From contig NZ_KB894492.1 of the NCBI RefSeq assembly GCF_000374485.1, positions 208,508 through 272,507 of the forward strand: a stretch of DNA of 64,000 bases. The letters are read 5' to 3'. This document shows positions 56,616 through 64,000 of the stretch, piece by piece. Source of the DNA: Algicola sagamiensis DSM 14643 (GTDB lineage: Bacteria; Pseudomonadota; Gammaproteobacteria; Enterobacterales; Alteromonadaceae). Position numbers and translations under genes: made by a program. The stretch's first letter is position 1; every line of letters starts with the position of its first letter. The notes below the pieces were generated by a model. The model did not search any database and had not been told where the DNA came from. It saw only the letters and a list, made by a program, of their open reading frames with translations.

Positions 56616-58664
56616 TTACGGACGATACAACGTCCTTTGCGAATACAGCCAAAGTGGTTCCCAGTATTGCTTGTAAAAACTCTCTGCTGCGTCTTTATCT
56701 TCCACTATCAATCCCAATTCTGTTAAATCTGCTGGATAGAGGTTTTGCGAGCCGATGTAAAAGGCTTTTTTATCGACCATGATAGTTTTCGCATGGTTTG
56801 GAATACTGCGTCCTGAGGGATATTTATCGTTGTCATTGTATCGCAAGTGCGTGAGGTGTAGGTGATCGCGAATTTTATCTGTTCGATTATCTAATCCGTT
56901 GAGTTTTTCATAAACAACCCAGAGTTTGTCACCATAGTATGTGCCAGGTGTGTCACCGCCACCGATTCTTGCGCTCTTATTGGAAAGCGTCATGTAAATA
57001 TGGACCCCACGTGCAAGGGCGTTGTTGATTTCTCTCAGCAAATCTTTGTCCCAAAAGAAATTAAATAAGGTGCTGGGCACAGGTAAAGGGCCTTGAATGG
57101 ACTGAAGAGAAAAATGAATCGTTTCTTCTGCTGAGGCAATCAGCGAGAGGATTGCATGATCGCTTTGATCTCCGCCGGAAACAATATCGCCAAAGCGGCC
57201 GACGGATAAAACAGGTATGGTTGGTTGTGTCGGAACAAAGGTAGGGATGGATGTTAAACGTGGATACGCCCCTTTTTCACCATAAAGTGTGGGGCAGTCA
57301 TCCAAACGGCCTGAGACAACTCTACCAAGGGAAAGTGTTGCACATTGTGCGTCAAACGTGATCCGGGGCGAAAACCAGCGCCAGTGGCTCGGCTTTTCTA
57401 CATATTCCCACAAATATAAAGCAAACGCGTGGGCATGTTTTACGGCTTCTCCTTCGACTTTCATGGAAAGATCAAAAACGGGTTCGTCCCGCATATAGTG
57501 ATTTTCCCAGAGATTATCGCCACCAATAATCGCTCTCTTTCCATCAACCGCGATGATCTTGGCGTGATTCCATGAGGTTAATGATGACTCAATGGCGCCA
57601 ACGTGAACTTGAAATGGAATGTGTCGTTCCTGACTAATTTTTTCCAGAAATTCTGCGGCATCGACCCCTGCTGTATAGTAGTTGCCGAAGAGGATACGGA
57701 TGGTTAAATCTGGGGAAGTTTCCGGATCGGCAGCAAGATCTGCAATTGCATTTTCAATCGCTGTTAAATATGCACCCGTCGCAGGAGTGAGCGTGGTGAT
57801 ATCAACGAATTGCTGTGCGCTGCGGATTTGTTCATACAATTCCGTCACCATCCGTGACTTATCGAATTTATCAGGATGTTCCCCAAATGTTGTTTCTGGT
57901 TTTGGAGTCGCCATCAGCCAGTTTTCTTGAAGTTGATTGAATGTAGAAAACTGCCAGGATTTACCCTTAAAACGCTCATCGTGTCCGGATACCTGGATCC
58001 CGCGATCTCCTTCTATCACAGCAGCGATCTCATCAAGAATTGGGTGTTGTGATGGCGCTTCCGAAAGCCTACGAATTGAACCAAGATGCTCAATAGGGAG
58101 ATCAGACAGGTTCTTTTCTATCGGTTCATGATGCGTGTGTATGGTTGTGCATTTCCCTTCGTAAAAACGATCCGAACACAGTTGCCACTGGCCAGAAAGA
58201 ACACGTATTGAAGAGGTTTTCTCATGAAAATCAAGCTTGCGGATATTGGGCTGACGAACAAGGCGCGATAAATCTGGGTTGTTTGGATGTCTGATGGCAT
58301 AGCTTTCGCCGGATTGATTGTCATGGGTAAAGACTTCAACCGCTGGTGGAGTTCGTGTTGCGTAAACCTGTTCAATAGAAGAAATGGCATCATTCCACTT
58401 TAAGTCTTTGATATCGTATAAACCTGGTTGTAAGTACATATATTCCCCTGTTCCTTGGGGTCCACTCCAAGCTTTCCAGTGACCGGAAAGTACCTGAATC
58501 GCGCTGACCTGATCATCAAGTACTGGCAAAGCCTCAGTTGTTCCTTGTATTAGAATGGATTGACCGGAAAAATCGCCATGTTGGTAGAGGATTATCGTTG
58601 GTGGGGTCGCATTTGCAGTGACACTGCAAAGGAGGGTAGTCGCGAGTATATTTTTTAGCTTCAT
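56616..58664 (-). CDS. secreted phospholipase D-like protein with two beta/gamma-crystallin domains
   Basis: A 682-residue protein with a Sec signal peptide (cut after SVTANA, about residue 19). Two beta/gamma-crystallin-like domains follow (about 24-100 and 108-200), with the Greek-key pattern YQHGDFSGQS, repeated VLSGxW and PGLYDI segments, and SSI ends. The C-terminal part has two PLD HKD sites: HAK at 367-369 with GGDN, and HAK at 624-626 with D631 and GSQN (638-641). It should cleave phosphodiester bonds of lipids outside the cell, and the crystallin domains may bind calcium or a surface. Lipid target unknown; a toxin or a phosphate-scavenging enzyme are both possible. Confidence 0.85.
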   Translation of the reverse strand: MKLKNILATTLLCSVTANATPPTIILYQHGDFSGQSILIQGTTEALPVLDDQVSAIQVLSGHWKAWSGPQGTGEYMYLQPGLYDIKDLKWNDAISSIEQVYATRTPPAVEVFTHDNQSGESYAIRHPNNPDLSRLVRQPNIRKLDFHEKTSSIRVLSGQWQLCSDRFYEGKCTTIHTHHEPIEKNLSDLPIEHLGSIRRLSEAPSQHPILDEIAAVIEGDRGIQVSGHDERFKGKSWQFSTFNQLQENWLMATPKPETTFGEHPDKFDKSRMVTELYEQIRSAQQFVDITTLTPATGAYLTAIENAIADLAADPETSPDLTIRILFGNYYTAGVDAAEFLEKISQERHIPFQVHVGAIESSLTSWNHAKIIAVDGKRAIIGGDNLWENHYMRDEPVFDLSMKVEGEAVKHAHAFALYLWEYVEKPSHWRWFSPRITFDAQCATLSLGRVVSGRLDDCPTLYGEKGAYPRLTSIPTFVPTQPTIPVLSVGRFGDIVSGGDQSDHAILSLIASAEETIHFSLQSIQGPLPVPSTLFNFFWDKDLLREINNALARGVHIYMTLSNKSARIGGGDTPGTYYGDKLWVVYEKLNGLDNRTDKIRDHLHLTHLRYNDNDKYPSGRSIPNHAKTIMVDKKAFYIGSQNLYPADLTELGLIVEDKDAAESFYKQYWEPLWLYSQRTLYRP

Positions 58665-58847
58665 AAATTGTCCTTCTTTTTTTATTGTCTTATCCGAAGA
58701 ACAGAGAACCTGAATTCACAGTGGCGAACAATCGGGCAAAGAGTGGAATAATTGATCGAATTTAAACTTTAGAATGAAAGAAAAAGTCAATTTTTTTGAC
58801 TATTCTTGGGCGGTGGCGTATGAAAATCAAAGAGATAGGTGTGGAAG

Positions 58848-59372
58848 ATGGATAGAGTAAAAGTACAAGTCTGCGATATAACGACGCTCAATGTAGATGC
58901 TATTGTGAATGCAGCAAACGAAACATTGCTCGGTGGCGGTGGTGTTGATGGGGCGATCCATAAAGCTGCAGGGCCAGAGCTACGAGAGGCCTGCAAGCAA
59001 TTAGGTGGCTGTAAGGTCGGTCAGGCGAAAATGACGGATGGATTTAACTTACCTGCGAGGCATGTGATCCATACAGTCGGGCCAGTTTGGAAAGGGGGTG
59101 ACAATGATGAAGCAAAATTATTGGCTTCTTGTTATCACTTTTGCTTAAGTCTTGCGGTGGAAGAAGGTATCCGTAGCATTGCTTTCCCAGCTATCAGCTG
59201 TGGTGCATATGGGTATCCGGTTGAAGAAGCAGCTAAAGTTGCGGTCACGGAAATTTCTGCATATGTAGCGCAACATTGGGATTTAGATGAGATTATTCTG
59301 GCATGCTTTGATGATCAGACGGCCAGTGCCTTTTTATTAGCACTGGATAGACTCGATCATGCAGTGGTTTAA
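58848..59372 (+). CDS. macrodomain O-acetyl-ADP-ribose deacetylase (YmdB-like)
   Basis: ATG 58848 is preferred; a GTG at 58839 is also in frame. The 174-residue product is one macrodomain of the YmdB/MacroD type: [27 protein letters not shown] (ADP-ribose loop with catalytic Asp), HTVGPVW, and [14 protein letters not shown] (second loop). It removes the acetyl group from O-acetyl-ADP-ribose and may reverse mono-ADP-ribosylation. It is divergent from the PLD gene and convergent with a methionine aminopeptidase gene; no ADP-ribosyltransferase is visible nearby. Confidence 0.93.
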   Translation: MDRVKVQVCDITTLNVDAIVNAANETLLGGGGVDGAIHKAAGPELREACKQLGGCKVGQAKMTDGFNLPARHVIHTVGPVWKGGDNDEAKLLASCYHFCLSLAVEEGIRSIAFPAISCGAYGYPVEEAAKVAVTEISAYVAQHWDLDEIILACFDDQTASAFLLALDRLDHAVV

Positions 59373-59538
59373 TTCTTTTTGCATAGAAAAGAAGTGGTGT
59401 GGTGAGGCGGATAGTTTTCCAACTCACCATACTTTTTAGCGTCTCAATTGAGATAAAAAGATAGTGCTTGAATGTAAGCATCCGTTGGTGAATGAATCGG
59501 AGAGAAATTATATTCCATGGCTTTTCCTTTTTTCTGCC

Positions 59539-60288
59539 TTATTCGTAACTTGTAAGAATATAAGGCTTTCCTTTACGAATAATGAGCGTATGCTCAAATT
59601 GAGCAGATAAGTTACCTTGCTCTGTGAGTAATGTCCATTGATCGTTTGCCGTTGTTGTCGAGCGTGACCTGAGGGATAAGAATGGCTCAATGGTGATCAC
59701 AAGCCCATCTTGTAACACGCGTTTGTCATCGGCATCAAAATAGGGAGCAATAAAGTCTGGGGATTCGTGCAGCTTTTTACCAATCCCATGACTACCGAGA
59801 TCTTCGATAATTTCAAAACCAAACTTTTCTGCACTCTGCTCAATCGATTTACCGATAACATTGAGTTTTCTTCCTGCTTTTGCGACCAACATAGCATTTT
59901 CTTGGGTTTGCTTTGCACATGTCACCAGTCGTTGTTGCGTTTCAGTAAATGGGGGAACAAGGAAAGTTCTGCCTGAGTCAGCAAAGTAACCAGCAAGTTC
60001 TGCGGAAACATCAATATTGACAATATCCCCTTCTCTGATCACCCGATCACCCGGGACACCATGAGCCGCTTCTTCATTAATGCTGATGCAGGTAAACCCA
60101 GGAAAATTATACATGACCTTTGGGGCGGATTGCGCGCCATGTTGCGCAAGTACTTTTGCGCCAATCTCATCCAGTTCTCCGGTTGTGATCCCTGGGGTAA
60201 TTTGTTGGCGCATGGTTTCGATGGTTTGCGCAACAACGTGACCGATTTTTTTCAGCCCAACAAACTCTTCATCTGTACGAACGATCAT
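59539..60288 (-). CDS. type I methionine aminopeptidase (second, map-like copy)
   Basis: ATG 60288 gives 249 residues, normal for type I enzymes. The five metal ligands are in place: Asp in VNIDVSAELAGYFADSGRTF (two Asp), His in GSHGIGKKLHE, Glu in ITIEPFL and Glu in QFEHTLII. It removes N-terminal Met from new proteins. The usual map gene sits beside rpsB and tsf; here there are no ribosomal neighbours, so this is probably an accessory paralogue. Confidence 0.9.
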   Translation of the reverse strand: MIVRTDEEFVGLKKIGHVVAQTIETMRQQITPGITTGELDEIGAKVLAQHGAQSAPKVMYNFPGFTCISINEEAAHGVPGDRVIREGDIVNIDVSAELAGYFADSGRTFLVPPFTETQQRLVTCAKQTQENAMLVAKAGRKLNVIGKSIEQSAEKFGFEIIEDLGSHGIGKKLHESPDFIAPYFDADDKRVLQDGLVITIEPFLSLRSRSTTTANDQWTLLTEQGNLSAQFEHTLIIRKGKPYILTSYE

Positions 60289-60883
60289 GGCGGTTGCCTT
60301 TTTCAACACTCAGTCCCGGGAGCTTACCACAAAGGGGGATCATTGATAATGCTTCTGGTTTGCCCCAGTATGATGAAGGGTAATAATTCCACGCCAGATA
60401 TCCCATGGATCATCTTCAGGATCATCATTTGGGCCACCAGTGAGTTGCATCATGAGTGACTTTATTTTTTCGCACTTTCGCCAGTTACATTTTCGTCGCT
60501 CATCACGATAAATGATTTCACCAGGAGCTGGTGATTACGGTGTATGACTGTCAAATTTAGAGGGAGATATCTTTGCTTGGGAATATGCTGCCTGCCCTTG
60601 TGCAGTAAGGGGGGTGGGAGATTTGCTACGAAGCAAATTCAGTGAATGACTCAATTTCGCATATCTTGATATATTCGTCGAGTGTACGGGTTGAGATTAA
60701 GTTATCCATAAATGTCTAGCCCGAGTTGATATTTCATACGAAAGACTGGCTAATACTAAGCGAAACCAAAAAAGGTACGAATTCTATATTATGGAGTATT
60801 TGGGGGCTTGCCAATTCACCGGATAAATCATAAATTTGGATTTATACTTTGAGCAAAATTGGAAATACATAGGAACCAATCCA
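60289..60883. other. 595-nt intergenic region, possible decayed small ORF on the minus strand
   Basis: No confident gene. On the minus strand a frame from about 60700 down to 60346 is open except for one TAA (near 60518); it includes IIYRDERRKCNWRKCEKIKS and ends with an acidic GGPNDDPEDDPWDIW segment and a stop near 60345. It has no recognisable start except two late ATGs (around 60450). It may be a remnant of a small protein gene or chance. The plus strand holds the promoter region for the MocR gene. Confidence 0.3.
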
Positions 60884-62311
60884 ATGATTCTTTGTGAGCT
60901 ATCACAACTACAACTTTCAGGGCGTGGCACGAAATACCAACAACTCTATGAGGCGCTTCGCCAAGGGATTTTAGCTGGCACTGCACCAAAAGGTAGCCGC
61001 CTTCCTGGATCAAGAGAGTTGGCGAAAGAACTTGGGCTTGGGCGAAATACTGTCATGTCAGCGATTGAGCAACTCAAAGCAGAAGGATATATCCGAGCGC
61101 AACAAGGATCAGGGTATTACATTTGTTCAGAATTGCCAGAGCAACTGGCAACACCGGATTTTGTCATTGAAGAAATTGAAGAGGATTTAGAGGAGGGTAC
61201 GCCTGGGAAGAGTCGGCGGAATATCGCTTTTCAACTTGGAGTACCGAAGCTCGCTGCATTTCCAGTTAAAATCTGGCAGCGAATACAAAATCGCCATCAG
61301 GGAAGGCCTGCATTAATGGGTATGGATGAAGAAGCTGGCTATCTGCCTTTTCGTGAGATTTTGGCCGAATATTTAGTGCATAGCAGGCAGGTTTCATGTC
61401 ATGCAAAAAATATCATCATCACCTGTGGTGCCCAAGAAGCGTTATTTATTGCTGCACGTGCTGTGCTAAAACCGGGTGAAAAAGCATTAATAGAAGATCC
61501 TGGTTATCGTCGACTCCGCAATGCATTCCATTTGACGCATGCAAATATCGTTGGTGTTCCAGCGAATGAGGAAACCGGGCTGTGTTTAACTGCTCTAAAA
61601 ACACACCCTGATGCGAAAGTCTTATATACGACGCCAGCCCATCAGTATCCTTTAGGTGGGATCATGCCTCTGGACAGTCGCGTTGAACTATTAACTTGGG
61701 CAAAAGAAAATGATGTTTGGGTCATCGAAGATGATTATGACAGCGAGTTTCAATACCGACACCGTCCTTTTGCGTCGTTGCAAGGCTTGAACCAAGGGCA
61801 ACAAGTGCTATATGTTGGTTCATTCAGTAAGGTGACATTTCCTGCTTTGCGCTTGGGCTACCTTGTTGTGCCCGATGAACTCATTGATGTTTGCCGATTT
61901 ATTAAGGCTTCAACGTCTGGTGAAACCCCGCTCTTGACTCAAGCTACGATGGCAGACTTTATTGAAGAAGGTCATTTTGCGAGGCATTTGAGACGAATGC
62001 GGCAACACTACCAGAAGCTACATGACAGTGTGAGACAGCAAGTTGACGAGTTACTTCCGGATTCATGCCAGCTGTTGGCAAAAGATGCCGGCATGCACCT
62101 TGTGATCACATGGTTGCATGATGTCTCTGGCTATGATGCAGCGGCTTATCTACAGAAAAAAGGGTATGGTGCAGCACCGCTGGAGTATTATTATTTAAAC
62201 GAGCCAGCGATGAAGGGCCTTGTGATTGGTTTTGCAAATACGAGAGAGGATAAGATTGGATATGGATTAAATCATCTTGCTGATTTCTTGTCACAAATCT
62301 CTCACAAATAA
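60884..62311 (+). CDS. MocR/PdxR-family regulator (GntR HTH fused to aminotransferase-like domain)
   Basis: The start at ATG 60884 has AGGAA about 10 nt upstream; a TTG at 60836 adds 16 unlikely residues. The 475-residue protein has an N-terminal GntR winged helix (about 15-80; LPGSRELAKELGLGRNTVMSAIEQLKAEGYI) and a fold-type I aminotransferase domain (about 120-470) with DDYDSEFQYRHRP and the PLP-binding lysine in GSFSK (Lys316). MocR proteins use PLP as an effector site and control genes for amine or vitamin B6 metabolism. A small membrane protein gene starts 6 nt after its stop; the regulated gene is not obvious. Confidence 0.92.
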   Translation: MILCELSQLQLSGRGTKYQQLYEALRQGILAGTAPKGSRLPGSRELAKELGLGRNTVMSAIEQLKAEGYIRAQQGSGYYICSELPEQLATPDFVIEEIEEDLEEGTPGKSRRNIAFQLGVPKLAAFPVKIWQRIQNRHQGRPALMGMDEEAGYLPFREILAEYLVHSRQVSCHAKNIIITCGAQEALFIAARAVLKPGEKALIEDPGYRRLRNAFHLTHANIVGVPANEETGLCLTALKTHPDAKVLYTTPAHQYPLGGIMPLDSRVELLTWAKENDVWVIEDDYDSEFQYRHRPFASLQGLNQGQQVLYVGSFSKVTFPALRLGYLVVPDELIDVCRFIKASTSGETPLLTQATMADFIEEGHFARHLRRMRQHYQKLHDSVRQQVDELLPDSCQLLAKDAGMHLVITWLHDVSGYDAAAYLQKKGYGAAPLEYYYLNEPAMKGLVIGFANTREDKIGYGLNHLADFLSQISHK

Positions 62312-62317
62312 GTCGAT

Positions 62318-62764
62318 ATGATATTCCAAGTGACTGCTTTTCGAAAACAGCGTCTTTGGTGGATCATTCCAACTTGCCCACTCTATATTGCATTTGTCGC
62401 CATGTTTTTTCTTGACCCATTATTTCTGGTCAATACTGAAAGCTTTTGGTTACAAGTTGATCATGTTTTCCAAGTTACTCAATTGTGTGTGATTACTTTT
62501 TTTATTGGTGGTATCAGTGCAGGGAAGGCCATTTTTTGGCGATACTATTTTTTTGTCGATATCATCAATTATCTAATCTCCCTTTTGTATATGCTTTATG
62601 ATTCTGGGGTGGAGCTTTATGATGTCCATCCAAACTTTATTGCTTTACTCACAAGTGTTTATTTTTACTCAGTGATCTATTTGATTTTATGGTTGTATGC
62701 ATTCGAATCGAAAGCGATTTGGGAAAGCTTGATGCAAGAGCCTTCATATGAGATGGATGGCTGA
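62318..62764 (+). CDS. small four-helix membrane protein, unknown function
   Basis: A 148-residue protein with four hydrophobic helices (about 13-32, 50-70, 75-97 and 105-128: IIPTCPLYIAFVAMFFL, QLCVITFFIGGISAG, YYFFVDIINYLISLLYML, LTSVYFYSVIYLILWLY). I do not recognise the family. Its ATG is 6 nt after the MocR stop, so it is very likely cotranscribed and may relate to whatever the regulator controls. A hairpin overlaps its end. Confidence 0.65.
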   Translation: MIFQVTAFRKQRLWWIIPTCPLYIAFVAMFFLDPLFLVNTESFWLQVDHVFQVTQLCVITFFIGGISAGKAIFWRYYFFVDIINYLISLLYMLYDSGVELYDVHPNFIALLTSVYFYSVIYLILWLYAFESKAIWESLMQEPSYEMDG

Positions 62765-62793
62765 CTCTTGAAGGATGAGAAGCGCAGCCATCC
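62755..62793 (+). terminator. stem-loop at the end of the MocR unit
   Basis: A perfect 9-bp stem (62755-62763 with 62785-62793) with a 21-nt loop that spans the stop codon of the membrane protein gene. No T run follows, so it is a weak terminator candidate. Confidence 0.4.
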
Positions 62794-63012
62794 GGTTGGG
62801 TTGTTCGGCGAATGGAGAACGATGTTGAAAGGGAACTGATACACCATCTATCAATTTTGTAAATTCAATCTAAGTATGAATTTTACTGATCGATTCAACT
62901 TTTTTACTGATAAAAATTAAGCAATTTGGTTGATTAAAATATCATTTTGGTTCTTTAGAATGTTTTTTACCCAAAGCTAGCACAAATATGTGCCGAATAA
63001 TTAGAAAATTAA

Positions 63013-64000
63013 ATGAAAACGATTAACGACTCCCAAATACGACATTACTTTACCGCTTTATTTTTTCTCTTTTGTTCATTCATCGTAGAAGCTGCCTACG
63101 ATCCAGAGCAACACCATTACCTTGTAAAACAACAGCTTGCTTCGTGGGTGGATGTAGAGGCTATCGATGCTGATCTCTCACCGGTGGATGCATTAAATGC
63201 CGTGAAACATCGATATGGAACTGACTTCTTAACTGCTGACTTTTATGAAAAATTAAAACAACAACGATGGCAGTTTCTCACGCTCAATCAGGCTTTGTCG
63301 TCTAGACAAATTGCTGTATTGAATGAAGCGGCTGTTTTATTTTTTAATGCGCACCATCCCAAATACATTCATCACGAACTCTCCGATTTACCGAGCCTGC
63401 GACAAAAGTTTCTGAAAGCATTGCGATACCAATTGGAGCTTTATCCGGTTGAACACAATGTAGAGCAGCATTATTTTGCAAGATATTATGGCGATGACTT
63501 TATGAAAGCATCGATATTATCCGTTGCGCTTCAACTCTATAAAGAGCGTTTTGGAGAGCAGCGTGCAATCGAAAATCTGTCTTATCAAATTGGTATCCGT
63601 AGAACTGATTCCTTTGTTCGCTGGCTAATTAACTTATTTACGCACCGCCAAACAAACAAAATTCGTGAAGCAGAGAAAGCACTTCTGGATTTTCTTGTAC
63701 AGGAAATACAACGATGGGAGCTCAAGTTTGATTTAGATGGGGAAATGGTGAGCCCTGCCCACCCTTATGCGCGTGTTGCGGCTTACGCAAAAGTCCAAAA
63801 GCTTGCTTATCGTCCATTAGCGTATGCCATTGCACATCATACGGGCAATGAAGCAGTGTTACGTCTTTGGTATGACGCGCTGGAAGCATTGCCTAATTCA
63901 TTACATAGTTATTCTCATCATGGTCAAACGCTGACGCTAGCACTTCGGAGAGCGATGAACCTGCCTCATCATGAGAGCCATGAATACTTAAATATTGCGT
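63013..64000 (+). CDS. putative secreted protein of unknown function, partial (right edge)
   Basis: ATG 63013 opens a frame that continues past the window end, giving 329 residues so far. A signal peptide is likely (about 1-27: hydrophobic YFTALFFLFCSFIVEA, cut near EA-AYD). The rest looks mostly alpha-helical and rich in Leu, His and Tyr (AVLFFNAHHPKYIHHELSD, LEALPNSLHSYSHH), suggesting a helical repeat or enzyme fold, but no known motif is seen. The ribosome binding site is weak, and the upstream 250 nt are A/T-rich without another gene. Confidence 0.7.
   Translation, partial: MKTINDSQIRHYFTALFFLFCSFIVEAAYDPEQHHYLVKQQLASWVDVEAIDADLSPVDALNAVKHRYGTDFLTADFYEKLKQQRWQFLTLNQALSSRQIAVLNEAAVLFFNAHHPKYIHHELSDLPSLRQKFLKALRYQLELYPVEHNVEQHYFARYYGDDFMKASILSVALQLYKERFGEQRAIENLSYQIGIRRTDSFVRWLINLFTHRQTNKIREAEKALLDFLVQEIQRWELKFDLDGEMVSPAHPYARVAAYAKVQKLAYRPLAYAIAHHTGNEAVLRLWYDALEALPNSLHSYSHHGQTLTLALRRAMNLPHHESHEYLNIA

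Noticed and set aside
60061-60459. A 132-codon plus-strand open frame across the start of the aminopeptidase gene
   Set aside because: It is antisense to the conserved aminopeptidase and lacks coding character.

Overview
The window looks like chromosome of a marine-type gammaproteobacterium related to the Vibrionales/Alteromonadales/Aeromonadales. This rests on gene content: slyX next to fkpA, biosynthetic speA beside speE, ubiK, rep, cysJIHG, and polA followed by the sRNA Spot 42, whose 5' part is readable almost base for base. GC looks moderate (mid-40s by eye). No rRNA, tRNA, CRISPR array or intact insertion sequence was seen. Genus cannot be fixed from the sequence alone.

Layout. 1-2.6 kb: partial FNT-family channel, slyX, a WD40 lipoprotein and the FkpA foldase. 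2.6-10.2 kb: divergent speE/speA, two tandem YihG-type acyltransferases running into a YbdG-type mechanosensitive channel, an alkyltransferase-like (Atl) protein and a methyltransferase. 10.2-17.1 kb: an unrecognised locus with a near-consensus Fur box, then a giant lipoprotein, an outer-membrane beta-barrel and a second lipoprotein; both lipoproteins carry an EF-hand-like calcium loop. 17.1-22.1 kb: ubiK, rep and a GAF-GAF-GGDEF-degenerate-EAL signalling protein. 22.4-28.1 kb: a tightly coupled cysJ-cysI-cysH-cysG sulfite-reduction operon that carries its own siroheme synthase.

28.2-30.9 kb is accessory in character: a RyR-domain protein, an XRE regulator and an MFS transporter broken by two nonsense codons and a frameshift. 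31.0-37.2 kb is a catabolic operon: ethanolamine-permease-like transporter, glutamine-synthetase-like ligase, aldehyde dehydrogenase, iron-type alcohol dehydrogenase and class I glutamine amidotransferase. Together they fit a gamma-glutamylation route that would take ethanolamine (or a similar amino alcohol) to glycine. 37.2-44.1 kb: WYL regulator/VOC pair, cytochrome c5, an active/inactive M16 peptidase pair, a cysteine-cluster regulator divergent from a small lipoprotein, and ElbB.

44.1-49.6 kb: polA with a perfect DnaA box upstream, Spot 42 and an M1-type peptidase. 49.6-64 kb: a GNAT-GrpB fusion whose only well-placed ATG is followed at once by TAA, a solute-binding protein, a glycine-rich-domain protein, a FemAB-like/WbpM-like surface-polysaccharide pair, an NAPE-PLD-like metallo-hydrolase lipoprotein, a secreted beta/gamma-crystallin phospholipase D, a macrodomain protein, a second methionine aminopeptidase, a MocR regulator with a small membrane protein, and the start of an unidentified secreted protein cut by the window edge.

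The best candidates for undescribed biology are the Fur-box lipoprotein/barrel locus (10.4-17.1 kb), the amino-alcohol glutamylation operon (31.0-37.2 kb), the crystallin-phospholipase D (56.6-58.7 kb) and the start-stop GNAT-GrpB gene (49.6 kb).
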